The notes under the pieces were generated by a model. The model did no database searches, was not told the origin of the DNA, and saw nothing but the letters and a program-made list of their open reading frames with translations. A program made the translations under genes and the position numbers. Shown here piece by piece: positions 1 through 9,060 of a stretch of 64,000 nt of DNA. The stretch comes from Bacillota bacterium. Lineage in GTDB: Bacteria; Bacillota; Negativicutes; Sporomusales; CTSoil-080. Location: positions 1 through 64,000 of the forward strand of contig JAGGAC010000026.1 in the NCBI GenBank assembly GCA_017889635.1, read 5' to 3'. Numbering within the stretch: position 1 is the stretch's first letter; every line of letters starts with the position of its first letter.

Positions 1-96
1 TTGCAGTGAAACAAAACAGGTTATTCCCAATATGACTATCAACATTAGCATTACCGAGAATCCAACCCCAATTTTCTTTCCTACAGACAACTTCAT
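1..96 (-). CDS. Methyl-accepting chemotaxis protein, N-terminal fragment
   Basis: An open frame starts at an ATG at position 96 and runs off the left edge of the window. The 32 visible codons encode a short basic stretch (MKLSVGKKIGVGFS) and then one hydrophobic segment, the usual start of a membrane chemoreceptor or HAMP-type sensor. A GAGGG ribosome site lies a few bases upstream. The CheV-like gene just upstream on the same strand supports a chemotaxis role. The ligand domain and signalling hairpin are outside the window, so another membrane sensor remains possible. Confidence 0.6.
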   Translation of the reverse strand, partial: MKLSVGKKIGVGFSVMLMLIVILGITCFVSLQ

Positions 97-168
97 TTAC
101 TTCCCTCACTTATTATTAAGTTTGTATTATGGCAACTCGATATTCCTTCTTTGCTTTATTGCCTTAGT

Positions 169-1068
169 CTAAACCGCAATTTTTTTATCAATAATACTTA
201 TTAACTTTTCAATTTCCGGCTTGGTAATTTGCGCATAGGCACCAACAATTTCCCCTTTTAGCTTCATTTCCGGATTAATTAGTGAGGAAAAAATAACCAC
301 CGGCAAATGTTTTAGCTTGTCATTTTCTTTTATCCGTTTAGTCAAATGGTGGCCATCCATTTGCGGCATTTCAATATCGGTAATAATTAATTGAAGTTGT
401 TCTTCAATCGGAGTTCCGGAGGAAGACAGTGCCTCGAGTTTATCCCAAGCCTGCTGCCCATTTTCAGTTGATATCGTGTTATATCCGGCGCTATGTAACG
501 TACCAAGAATAAGCTCTCTTAACATGTGTGAGTCTTCAGCGACAAGAATGGTTTTGGTCTTACGGGTATTAAGCAATTCAGGATCAGCTTCCGGTATTAC
601 TGTCATTTTTTTGTTTATCTCGGGATTTATTTCCGCAAGAATCTTCTCAAAATCCAAGAGAACAATTAAACGATCGTTCATTTTTACGATGCCTACTACC
701 CGATCCGAGCCAGCTATCTGCGGCGCTGGTTCCATTTGCGTCCACGATATCCGGTGAATTCTAGATACATCATCAACTTTAAAACCGGTGAAACAATCAT
801 TGATCTCAGAAACAATTATTTTATAAGAGTCTTTCTCGTCACTTGATAAACATCTCGCCAAATTTACCAGGGGAATTACTCGTCCCCGCAAGGTAAACAT
901 CCCCGCTAAATAGGGATGCGCATTTGCGATTGGGGTAACAGGAAGTGGATTTATTATCTCCCTCACCTTTGCAACATTGATTCCGTAAGAAACACTGCCT
1001 ACCGAAAACTCGATGATTTCAAACTCATTCGTACCTGTTTCAAGTAAAATTCCTCTGTTATCTTCCAT
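169..1068 (-). CDS. cheV: CheV-like chemotaxis coupling protein (CheW domain plus receiver)
   Basis: The 299-residue protein has a CheW-like domain at about residues 15-155, which docks on receptors and CheA. A response-regulator receiver follows at about 170-295. The receiver shows the acidic pocket (VAEDS), the phospho-acceptor Asp in IITDIEMPQMDG and the conserved Lys in QITKPE, so it should be phosphorylatable. This order is that of CheV, which couples receptors to CheA and helps adaptation in the cytoplasm. The start has a GAGGGG ribosome site 4 bases upstream. The next gene downstream is a receptor-like fragment, so this may be a dedicated receptor/CheV pair. Length is normal. Confidence 0.93.
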   Translation of the reverse strand: MEDNRGILLETGTNEFEIIEFSVGSVSYGINVAKVREIINPLPVTPIANAHPYLAGMFTLRGRVIPLVNLARCLSSDEKDSYKIIVSEINDCFTGFKVDDVSRIHRISWTQMEPAPQIAGSDRVVGIVKMNDRLIVLLDFEKILAEINPEINKKMTVIPEADPELLNTRKTKTILVAEDSHMLRELILGTLHSAGYNTISTENGQQAWDKLEALSSSGTPIEEQLQLIITDIEMPQMDGHHLTKRIKENDKLKHLPVVIFSSLINPEMKLKGEIVGAYAQITKPEIEKLISIIDKKIAV

Positions 1069-1244
1069 AAAACCCCTCGCTTATTATTTATTTACCCGTA
1101 ATGATGGCCTATTGAATTTACAACAATATTCGACAACCAATTACTCATTCCTTCTAGCATTTAACCTAAACCCTCTATGTGATACACTAATTTCGTAAGA
1201 ACATTTCGACATTTTTGGCTTATTTATACATCATTAATATAGAC

Positions 1245-1409
1245 TCAAGGAGTAATCACAAGCCGATATATAGGCAATACAAGACAGCAGAGTACAATGA
1301 GATAGACAATACTACCGCCCCAGCGATTATTGTTATTCATCAGCCAGCGGCCATAGGCGAAAGCGTGAATAGCAGCCAGTATACCGATAATTACATGAAT
1401 ATAGAGCAT
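1245..1409 (-). CDS. Small membrane protein of germination operon 1 (54 aa)
   Basis: This short gene begins 7 bases after the gerC stop. Its ribosome site (AAAGGAG) is formed by the last codons of gerC, which suggests coupled translation. The product starts MLYIHVIIGILAAIHAFAYG, has a short polar turn (RWLMNNNNRWGG) and then a second hydrophobic segment ending PIYRLVITP. It is therefore a two-helix hairpin with a short Asn-rich loop. I do not recognise the family. Its position as the last gene of a ger operon suggests an accessory role with the receptor in the inner spore membrane (inference). Germination operon 2 also carries a small two-helix protein. Confidence 0.72.
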   Translation of the reverse strand: MLYIHVIIGILAAIHAFAYGRWLMNNNNRWGGSIVYLIVLCCLVLPIYRLVITP

Positions 1410-1416
1410 TAAGCAA

Positions 1417-2664
1417 TCACTCCTTTCTGATCGGCGTGGTTTTTCGCATAAGGCCGTCTCGCCGCAACTTGGTTTGAACGTCTAAATGGATTACAGCCTC
1501 TGGATATTTGCTATCCCAATGATAATTTTCAAGTTCCTGAACCGTGTTAAATTTCGGACGGATATAATAACCGAAGTTAACTACATCAGTCCCCAAATCC
1601 TGAGTACGCTTCAGCATACTAGTGATTTGTTCGAAAATAGTATTGGAAATCTGCTGTTCTAATAAAACCTTATAATCGCCGGCCTCATAATTGGTACCGC
1701 TTGATACACCAAGGATATCTCCTTCTAAATAGACACTAATTGTGATTGCAGGAATAGTCGATGAGATATCCACGTTAATATTGGGTTTGCGGCCAAGATG
1801 AATATTTATATCAACCTGTTTAGACGGTACAAGTGGATCTTCTAACGACATAAAGCCACGCTCTAAATCTCCCAGCAGTATGGACAGAGCCCTAGTTTCC
1901 TTATTATTAAGAAACCCGACCAGTTTATCGCCCTTAAAAACTGCTGTTCCACACATTTCAAGCGGATTACCGCTTTGTCGCGGAATTTGCTTTGCGAGAT
2001 ATCCTTCGCTCCTATCGTTGCCTACCGCCTCGTTGTTAGCCCGATCTTCACCGTCTAGAGGATTAAGCCCCAAAAGAACTGCATATGGGGCCCCGCTTTC
2101 GTTCTTAAGCCGCTTATAAAATTGATATATATCGGCCCGCAAAAAATAGGAGGATTCAAAATACGATTGAAGCATGCTTTCGACCCACCGTGAAGTCAGA
2201 ACATCGAGATCAGGACGGTTTTTCTCTAATACTTCTTTGGCTGATCCCCGCACTATGGCGAGAAATACCGTTCCCCGATATTCCCGGTGACGCATAAACA
2301 GTCCAAAAAGGTCACCCAGTCCTTTGCGGGCCAGTTCCTCGCTGATAACAAAAATCTTAAGGTGAGAGATTCTTGGTTCTCGGGAAATAATTGATTTTAA
2401 TATATTGCGTCCCTCGGTTAAAGACGGTGCGGTTAAGTTAATAAGTATTGAAGATTTTTGTGATTGACTCTGGCTATCTTTGCCTCCGGCCAAAGAATGG
2501 GGATCTGCAATTCGATAGGTTATAGAAAGCTGGTTGTTCGGAGCTGCATCTATCCCCACTGATAAAATGTAAGCAACTTCATCGGTTTCCTTGGCACCGT
2601 TACAGCCGGTGGTGATTAACGCCCAAACTGTAAATAACAGTAATGTTATTGGTCGTAGGTACAT
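1417..2664 (-). CDS. gerC: Spore germination receptor C subunit, Ger(x)C family lipoprotein
   Basis: The 415-residue product begins with a lipoprotein signal; the lipobox is around LITTGC, with the modified Cys near residue 21. It continues as a Ger(x)C protein (DEVAYILSVGIDAAP is the typical family start). C subunits are anchored on the outer face of the inner spore membrane and are needed for receptor assembly. The start overlaps the end of the B gene by 19 bases, in the order A-B-C. Length is normal and no lesion is seen. Confidence 0.93.
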   Translation of the reverse strand: MYLRPITLLLFTVWALITTGCNGAKETDEVAYILSVGIDAAPNNQLSITYRIADPHSLAGGKDSQSQSQKSSILINLTAPSLTEGRNILKSIISREPRISHLKIFVISEELARKGLGDLFGLFMRHREYRGTVFLAIVRGSAKEVLEKNRPDLDVLTSRWVESMLQSYFESSYFLRADIYQFYKRLKNESGAPYAVLLGLNPLDGEDRANNEAVGNDRSEGYLAKQIPRQSGNPLEMCGTAVFKGDKLVGFLNNKETRALSILLGDLERGFMSLEDPLVPSKQVDINIHLGRKPNINVDISSTIPAITISVYLEGDILGVSSGTNYEAGDYKVLLEQQISNTIFEQITSMLKRTQDLGTDVVNFGYYIRPKFNTVQELENYHWDSKYPEAVIHLDVQTKLRRDGLMRKTTPIRKE

Positions 2665-3749
2665 GCCTTTTTTCGCCTATCCTTTATTATTGCAGCAATA
2701 AACAATATTATTGGAAAAATTACCGCCCCCAGAAATCCCGACAAATATATTTTAGACGCTAGTTTAATGAGCGCTGTCAAATCTGGAGGAAGAAGGGAAA
2801 ACTCTACTATAATGAAAGTAGCCGCTGGAATTAGCGGACGGATGGTGGAGAAATTAGCTAATCTTGATAATAGAAATATACCGGCGAACAGACAGGCCGT
2901 AATGCTTAATATCCCGACAATTACCCATATAACGATAAACAGCGATTCAATATGCTGAACATATCGGTTTAGATAAGCTACGCGGGCTATTTCATATAAT
3001 GGTAGTATCTTTTCTGTTCCTACCTTCAAGCCGAATACCATAATAAATACAACAAATATAAACGAATGTAATATCGAAGCGCCGCCAACTCCAAACACGG
3101 CGGCGGCTTTTAGCGTCCGTGCCGTTTGAAATGAGGGCGCGAGAACCGCAAGAATAATAATACCGACGTTCATGCCTGATAAGCCAACGCTATTTTCCGC
3201 TACCTGGTTTAAACCGTAACCTTGCCAGGGAAATAGATAGTTAACCTCCCACAACGAATAGGACGTAAATAACAGGATAAGAATTAAGCTAACGATAAAC
3301 GGCAATGCCAAATAGATTACTCGGGCAATTGTCTCAATCCCGGTATAAACAATTACTGCCGCTCCTAGACCATACCAAAGAATAGCGGTATCAAGATCAA
3401 TATAGGGTAAAGCGATTAACAGCGTATTTTCGGAATATTCCCTAGTCAAAGAAAAAGCCTGAAAAAAAAATGCAAAAATATAATAAACGCCAATCACTCT
3501 TGCCGCCACTTTGCCAAAAAGTTGTTCGGTTGTCGAAACTAAATCTCCGGGGAACCGGTTAAATACGTGGGCCAGTAAAAATAGCGAACTGATAATTATC
3601 GTTCCAGATATAAAGGGCACAGCCCAAGCCAAAGAACCCATTTTTTCTAAAATAAAAGACGGAGAACTCATCAATACTGAGTTAATTGTCATGATAACAG
3701 CTAAACCGATTCCTTCGGCCGTCCCCATTCGCCCTGGTTGATATTTCAT
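2646..3749 (-). CDS. gerB: Spore germination receptor B subunit (GerAB/spore permease family)
   Basis: A 367-residue integral membrane protein with about ten hydrophobic segments, a member of the GerAB family within the APC transporter superfamily. B subunits carry the germinant-binding pocket; in the best-studied receptor this binds L-alanine. The N-terminus has the family-like run EGIGLAVIMTINSVLMSS. Its ATG overlaps the gerA stop (ATGA), so translation is coupled. Length is normal. The germinant cannot be predicted from sequence. Confidence 0.93.
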   Translation of the reverse strand: MKYQPGRMGTAEGIGLAVIMTINSVLMSSPSFILEKMGSLAWAVPFISGTIIISSLFLLAHVFNRFPGDLVSTTEQLFGKVAARVIGVYYIFAFFFQAFSLTREYSENTLLIALPYIDLDTAILWYGLGAAVIVYTGIETIARVIYLALPFIVSLILILLFTSYSLWEVNYLFPWQGYGLNQVAENSVGLSGMNVGIIILAVLAPSFQTARTLKAAAVFGVGGASILHSFIFVVFIMVFGLKVGTEKILPLYEIARVAYLNRYVQHIESLFIVIWVIVGILSITACLFAGIFLLSRLANFSTIRPLIPAATFIIVEFSLLPPDLTALIKLASKIYLSGFLGAVIFPIILFIAAIIKDRRKKACTYDQ

Positions 3750-5620
3750 GGTTTATCCGACTTCCCTTGGTTGATTTTTTTCCATGTACGACTGATATTC
3801 GGCTGGCGTCGTTGGTCTTTAACATTTAAGGCATCAGGACGGGTATCTTGCTGAAATATCGGGCCGCGCAAAACAACATCATAACCGGCTATTGTCTTTG
3901 GCACCACTGGAGTCATATAAGGAACACCAAAAGATTTCATTTGGCAAAACAACACGGCAATCCACAAGAAGGCGGTTGCTAATCCAACAAGCCCGAAAGT
4001 AGCTGCAAAAGCTAATAGTATAAACCGGAGCAACCGAATGGCTGATGCCATTCGATAGTCGGGAATACAAAAAGAGGCCAACCCTGTACTAGCAACGATG
4101 ATAACAATAATGGGACTAACGATATTGGCATAGACCGCAGCCTGACCTAGAATCAGCGCACCGACAATGCCAATAGATGACCCTAGAAAACCTGGAACTC
4201 GTATGCCTGCTTCGCGAATAAGTTCAAATGAAAATTCCATCAGTACAATTTCAAACCAAGCCGGAAAAGTCACGTTTTCTCTTGAACCGGCAATGGCCAG
4301 CAAAAGTTCGGTAGGTAAAGCATCTTGATGAAAATAAGAAATAGCAATATATATAGATGGCAGAATTATTGAGACAAATGCTCCTAATAACCGGAGTATT
4401 CTCATAAAGTTGACAACAGTTGGTTTATGGCTAAAATCCTCCGCGGAATGGAAAAAGGAAAAAAAACTAACTGGAACGATATGGACAAATGGATTACCTT
4501 CCAGCAATATTGCAATTCGCCCTTCCACCAGATGTCCTGCTACCCGGTCCGGACGTTCCGTAGATAATGATTGGGGAAATGGGATGGATGGATGGTCTTC
4601 GATAAACTGAATAAGTTCCCCGGTATCGCCCAAATAGTCTGTTGCTATTCCTTGAATCCGGCGACGGACTTCGTCTACCAGTGTCGTATTGGCAATAGAA
4701 TCGATATACATAAGCGCGCAGTTAATCTGGCTGCGAGTTCCGACCTTAATGGTTTCGATGATAAGATCACTAGTACGTAACATCGAACGCACCAGTCCGG
4801 TATTTATTCGAAAATTTTCACTAAAAGCAGCCTGAGACCCTTGGACTGACTGTTCAATTTGCGACCGCTCCACTCCCCGGTGTTCCCAAGCGCCGGTACC
4901 AACAATAATCGCTTCATCAATACCGTCGAAGATAATGGCGGTAGATCCGCTGTTAACAGCCGTCTCTATGCTAGCAAAAGTATCACTACGCTTAATTTGA
5001 TTACTGGGCAAACATTCCCTAACGATTTGTTCAGTAAAGTTGCCCTCATAAAGTTCACGCGAATAATTAAACAGCATTAAGGGTTGAAGCACCGAGTTAT
5101 CTAAAAGTTTGCTATCAACCATCCCTTCGATAAACACCGCGAAAGCCTTAACGCGAGGATTTCCGGCAATACTAAAGTCACGAAGCATTATATCGTTATT
5201 GCGGGGCAGCTGGTAAATAGTCTCTACCGTCCGCCTATTTTCCTCGATGCTGGTCGATAAACGCTGGACTTTTGGTGCAGTAATACTTTGGTCATAACGT
5301 AAAAGAACCGGAGTTAATTGACTAAGCTGTTTGTCAAGAGCAGTAATTTCCAGTTTGATTTCGGCAGCTTCTTTGTCCCAGGTTTTCGAGCGTAACACGG
5401 TAGCTAGCTTGTCTATGAAGCCTTCAAGCCTGTGGGCATACCGCAGTAAGGACGAAAAAGCTTCTAAGGCCTTTTCCTTGTCCGGCTGTTGATTAGCAAC
5501 TTTTGGGCTATCATAGGGGCGGTGTTCATCCAGGACAAAAGGAGGAGGAACAGACGGCGGCTGATAACCAAGTATATTTTTAACCGAGCGATATAGCATA
5601 AAAAAAATGTTATCAACCAT
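3746..5620 (-). CDS. gerA: Spore germination receptor A subunit (GerAA family)
   Basis: A 624-residue GerA-family protein. It has a long soluble N-terminal half, then a membrane half with several helices from about residue 400 (for example ILPSIYIAISYFH) and a short basic tail. Family signatures include NTERPD-like STERPDRVAGHLVEGRIAILLEGNPFV and PYMTPVVP near the end. A subunits form the oligomeric core of the germinant receptor in the inner spore membrane. The protein is about 100 residues longer than many homologues, owing to an extended N-terminus with PPSVPPPFVLDEHRP. A GAGGGT ribosome site lies before the ATG. It is the first gene of the A-B-C-small operon. Confidence 0.94.
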   Translation of the reverse strand: MVDNIFFMLYRSVKNILGYQPPSVPPPFVLDEHRPYDSPKVANQQPDKEKALEAFSSLLRYAHRLEGFIDKLATVLRSKTWDKEAAEIKLEITALDKQLSQLTPVLLRYDQSITAPKVQRLSTSIEENRRTVETIYQLPRNNDIMLRDFSIAGNPRVKAFAVFIEGMVDSKLLDNSVLQPLMLFNYSRELYEGNFTEQIVRECLPSNQIKRSDTFASIETAVNSGSTAIIFDGIDEAIIVGTGAWEHRGVERSQIEQSVQGSQAAFSENFRINTGLVRSMLRTSDLIIETIKVGTRSQINCALMYIDSIANTTLVDEVRRRIQGIATDYLGDTGELIQFIEDHPSIPFPQSLSTERPDRVAGHLVEGRIAILLEGNPFVHIVPVSFFSFFHSAEDFSHKPTVVNFMRILRLLGAFVSIILPSIYIAISYFHQDALPTELLLAIAGSRENVTFPAWFEIVLMEFSFELIREAGIRVPGFLGSSIGIVGALILGQAAVYANIVSPIIVIIVASTGLASFCIPDYRMASAIRLLRFILLAFAATFGLVGLATAFLWIAVLFCQMKSFGVPYMTPVVPKTIAGYDVVLRGPIFQQDTRPDALNVKDQRRQPNISRTWKKINQGKSDKP

Positions 5621-5813
5621 GGCTGTGACCCTCGCAATATCCAGTACTAACGCTAGTATAACCTGACAACAGTATAGATATTTCTTGAGAGTATTGGACA
5701 GACGGCTTGCCTCAGTAGCATTTAACCTGAATATTAATGTTATTTAATGAAAAAACTCCTTATAATCGCTATTATAAAGAGTACCTGCATAGCTATGGTA
5801 GGAGGTTCATGGT

Positions 5814-7214
5814 TTGACTACAGACAAGTATCCCCAAAGCTTTGATGGCCTGCTTCAAAAGTTCGCGAAATATAAAGTAGCAATAGTTTCGTTAGCCTTG
5901 ATTATTGGCTTTGTTTATGTTCAGGGATTATTCAGTCCGGTTACTGATAGTAAATTTTCATTAGCTAATCTTTTTTTAGCAACAAACAATCTGCCTATAC
6001 CTTTGGATAATTATATTTCAAACGGGATGGTTTTCTTATTTTCACTTTTTTTCCAGATAGTAATTGCATACATTATTTATTTACTCTTTTCCAATGTCAT
6101 AAAAAAACTTCCTGGAATTAATCCGAAACTACTAAGGAACAACGTTGACTCTTCATCTAAGAAAATCCCTGAACTATTAGCTTTCTTTCTAGCCGAAAAT
6201 TCATTTTGGGTTCTTCCTGGTGTTTTTGCGGCATTTGTATATTATCTGCAAATTAACAATCTTTTTTCCCGGCCCCTAGAACGTTTTGAACTGCAACAAT
6301 ATACAGCCAGCCTGTCCTTTACGCTACTGTGGATAATAAATATCATCTACATTATCATAATATTGGGCAGTTTTTCACTGTCCAAACTACACCTGTCCAA
6401 CTTACTAACTAATAACGTTGTAGAAAAAGACATATATAAAGTAAAAAAGGCGGCATTTATAATAGTAGTAATCCTCTCCTCAATGTTTATGGTTTACTAT
6501 AACGGTTTTTTAACCTATCATATTAAAGTACAGCGAGCATTAGAAGAAAAAGGCGGTTTTGATTTTGTCAAAGTTTATTTTAAGAAAGATTCCGGTTTTT
6601 CACCACTAGGCTGTTACCGGGTGTATATGACTGATAAATACTTTATTGGCTATATAGAAAACACTAAAAAAATAATACTTTTCCCTTGTGACATAATCAC
6701 TAAAGTTGAAAAATGGCATATTGCAGAGAATGCAGATAAAAAAAACAGATACATCCCTATCAGCAATTCCACTACTACTCAGGCCTTAGATGCTTTAACT
6801 CCTGAACAACAGGCCGCCACTGCGGTAGAAAATTTTTACCGATATAGAACAGGCTGGCTCTATAACGAAAGAGTCGGGGAAATTGACAGCATAAAGCTAT
6901 TTACCCTTCTCAGTAAAAAACTCCAACAGGGTTCTTCTTTCAATATAGACCCCAAGCTTTTTGCCAACAGGGCAAATATGATTGACGAAAACACTCAGTC
7001 CAATATCTGGAAAGGAAAAAAACTTACGCAGTTTTGCGGTTTTGAGTTGGTGGTTCCGAACCCCCTTGATAATAATAAGTATGAGGTTAATGTCTTCGAA
7101 GTATGGAAAGATTTTGACGAATTCAGCAAATTTACAATAATAAAAGAAAACGGTGAGTGGCGTATCGATGAAATTACTGAAAATGCCAAGCCCTTTATTT
7201 TTATAGACCCATAG
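5814..7214 (+). CDS. Unknown membrane protein with a C-terminal exported or cytosolic domain
   Basis: I do not recognise the family. The 466-residue protein has about five hydrophobic segments in its first 235 residues. A soluble domain of about 230 residues follows. Its last 130 residues contain AAVENFYRYRTGWL and end in ENGEWRIDEI, which resembles the NTF2-like or lumazine-type domains of zinc-ribbon and TcaA-like membrane proteins (inference). The start is TTG at 5814, because GGAGG lies 8 bases upstream; the nearby ATG at 5809 is out of frame and hits a stop at once. It is divergent from germination operon 1 and convergent with the helicase gene, so it is monocistronic. The A+T-rich coding suits an accessory gene. 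Confidence 0.7.
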   Translation: MTTDKYPQSFDGLLQKFAKYKVAIVSLALIIGFVYVQGLFSPVTDSKFSLANLFLATNNLPIPLDNYISNGMVFLFSLFFQIVIAYIIYLLFSNVIKKLPGINPKLLRNNVDSSSKKIPELLAFFLAENSFWVLPGVFAAFVYYLQINNLFSRPLERFELQQYTASLSFTLLWIINIIYIIIILGSFSLSKLHLSNLLTNNVVEKDIYKVKKAAFIIVVILSSMFMVYYNGFLTYHIKVQRALEEKGGFDFVKVYFKKDSGFSPLGCYRVYMTDKYFIGYIENTKKIILFPCDIITKVEKWHIAENADKKNRYIPISNSTTTQALDALTPEQQAATAVENFYRYRTGWLYNERVGEIDSIKLFTLLSKKLQQGSSFNIDPKLFANRANMIDENTQSNIWKGKKLTQFCGFELVVPNPLDNNKYEVNVFEVWKDFDEFSKFTIIKENGEWRIDEITENAKPFIFIDP

Positions 7215-7231
7215 TGTCTGTTATTGGTGGC

Positions 7232-8656
7232 CTATAATTTAGCGCTGTTTTCAATGCTTTCCCAGGTCATTCTATGTCCGGTGTCACTTGTCAGAATCAA
7301 TTGCCCAGCAGCCCTGGTCACAGCAGTGTACAGCCATCTGGCATTATCTCTAAAAGCATCCTGCCGGACAAATACTTGCATCCATTGACTACCTTGGCTC
7401 TTGTGAGCTGTCAAGCAATAGCCGTAGGTTGCGACTGCCACATCTTTTGATAGTTCGTTCCTACGGCTTTTTACATTTCGATCATACCATTCAGCCGGGA
7501 AAAATTTTTCTGGCGTTAAAAACTGACTGTGATATACCGAAGGCTTTTGCACTTCTGGCAGCACAACGATTTTACGCCACTCATCCTCGATTATATATGC
7601 TTTTTGTTTATAAACACCATTTGCCGTGTTATCGCGCAGTTCCACCATTTCTTCACTGATGATATCAACTTGGGAAAGAAGCAGCCGATCACCATTAACA
7701 AAAAAAGTACCATTGCCAATAACAATAAGACTATCGCCAGACCTCGGAGCATCTGTTACCCCGACTCCAAACCGGGCCGTACGGGCCTTTAGATTTAACG
7801 CCAGCCTACTGCGATTGGTGCCAACAATATAAACGCAGTCCTCAGCTGCCGCTACCGCCTGCAAAAAAGCTTGTTCCGCCTGAACAGGACTTAACACCAA
7901 CACATCGTCTAAAGACTGGTTAGGGATAATGGCTTTTCGTACATTTCTAAGCGCTGTTGCCAAAACAAGTATTTTACTATTTTCCGCTTGACGTTTAACC
8001 TCAGTTAACTCAATGTCACCCTTCTTAATTATTTGCGGGTCTTCGCCAACAGGTTCCAGCTGAAAACTGTCACCGCTGAAAACCACCTTCGCCCCCGTGC
8101 CCTGAAGCCGATCAATCAAATCACGGTAAACACTGGCCGAAATCATTGAGCCTTCATCAACAACTAAAAAATCGTTGCTCGTAAATCGGACATTTGTAAT
8201 CCACTCCCCACTATCTGGATCAGGCGCTCCATACAGAACCGAATGGAGGGTTCTAAACTCAGCCGGAGCCCCATCGCCAAGCTTCTCTCGCAAAACTTTT
8301 ACGGCTTGATTGGTAGGAGCAGAAACAATACATGTTTTCTCTAACGCCTTGGCATAATTAATGATATTTTCCACAATAGTTGTTTTACCTGTCCCGGCGA
8401 AACCGGCAAGAATGTACTGAGAGCGGTTATTATCAGTCATAAACCGCGCTATTTCTTGAAGCGCCTGAGTTTGCTGCGCCGTGTAGTCTATCAGTACTTT
8501 TCGCAAAGTCAAAATACTCGGCAGTCCTTTATCCGACCGCTTCTTGCTGTCCCTGCGTTGTCTAGCGATAACCACTTTATCTTCCTTTTCAGCGTTTATC
8601 ACAGCCTTACCACAATTAAAAAGATCATCCATTATCTCCAAGGTTTCACCCCTCAT
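7232..8656 (-). CDS. SF1B DNA helicase, Dda/RecD-like
   Basis: The 474-residue protein has the motifs of a superfamily 1 helicase: Walker A GFAGTGKTT at about residue 88, DEGSMIS (Walker B-like) at about 165, GDSFQLEPVG (motif III), and the C-terminal TAHKSQGSQW and YTAVTRA motifs. The arrangement is that of Dda and the short RecD2-like 5'-to-3' helicases, without the long RecD2 N-terminal region. Likely roles are DNA repair or replication-fork clearance in the cytoplasm. The start is uncertain. The ATG at 8656 lacks a ribosome site, whereas a TTG five codons in has AGGGG 7 bases upstream. The gene is alone, convergent with the membrane protein gene. Confidence 0.85.
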   Translation of the reverse strand: MRGETLEIMDDLFNCGKAVINAEKEDKVVIARQRRDSKKRSDKGLPSILTLRKVLIDYTAQQTQALQEIARFMTDNNRSQYILAGFAGTGKTTIVENIINYAKALEKTCIVSAPTNQAVKVLREKLGDGAPAEFRTLHSVLYGAPDPDSGEWITNVRFTSNDFLVVDEGSMISASVYRDLIDRLQGTGAKVVFSGDSFQLEPVGEDPQIIKKGDIELTEVKRQAENSKILVLATALRNVRKAIIPNQSLDDVLVLSPVQAEQAFLQAVAAAEDCVYIVGTNRSRLALNLKARTARFGVGVTDAPRSGDSLIVIGNGTFFVNGDRLLLSQVDIISEEMVELRDNTANGVYKQKAYIIEDEWRKIVVLPEVQKPSVYHSQFLTPEKFFPAEWYDRNVKSRRNELSKDVAVATYGYCLTAHKSQGSQWMQVFVRQDAFRDNARWLYTAVTRAAGQLILTSDTGHRMTWESIENSAKL

Positions 8657-8827
8657 TAACCATTCAATAGTTATTTATCCGCTTCAAATTATACCAAACA
8701 GCAGTTCGATAGTAAACAACTAGTCATAGCGTATGTTTATTGGGGAAGCTTTATAAACCCGCATTTTCTGATGGAAGCAATAACCCCCTCCGTACAAAAG
8801 GCTCAGTTATATTAATTACTTTTGCGA

Positions 8828-8856
8828 TTGACATAGTGTTAAGTATCAATTACACT
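8828..8856 (+). promoter_or_regulatory. Sigma-A promoter of the amino-acid ABC operon
   Basis: TTGACA at 8828-8833 and TACACT at 8851-8856 are separated by 17 bases, close to the housekeeping consensus. Transcription would start about 200 bases before the first codon, leaving a long leader. Confidence 0.72.
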
Positions 8857-8923
8857 GACAATATAATTAATAAACAGTAAATATTATTTGTTTGTTAAGT
8901 TTATAAGCTTACTACAGCCAATG

Positions 8924-8959
8924 ACGCCTGTATCACTTCTTAATATGATGGACAGGCGT
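8924..8959 (+). promoter_or_regulatory. Leader hairpin upstream of the amino-acid ABC operon
   Basis: ACGCCTGT at 8924-8931 pairs perfectly with ACAGGCGT at 8952-8959 around a 20-base loop, within the predicted leader RNA. No U-tract follows, so it is not a simple terminator. I do not recognise it as a known riboswitch. Confidence 0.4.
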
Positions 8960-9060
8960 TATTTAATCTGTCGTCAGGGGGTATTCGCTGATAGGAAGCG
9001 TAGAGTTTGTTTTGTTGTTGCCGCAACTATGGTTTCTAATGTTTAATAGGAGGAAGGCTA

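Larger units (their letters stand above)
8657..9060. other. Intergenic region of 404 bases: divergent promoters and ABC operon leader
   Basis: No open frame with a ribosome site was found here. It holds the upstream region of the helicase gene on the left. On the right are the strong promoter of the amino-acid importer and its roughly 200-base leader with one clear hairpin. Both are listed separately. Confidence 0.7.

Noticed and set aside
1215-1412. Plus-strand open frame of 65 codons
   Set aside because: It is opposite the 54-residue membrane protein gene, which has a far better ribosome site and a sensible protein.
5621-5813. Sigma-G promoter for germination operon 1
   Set aside because: Expected for ger genes, but no -35/-10 pair with correct spacing stood out clearly enough to place it.
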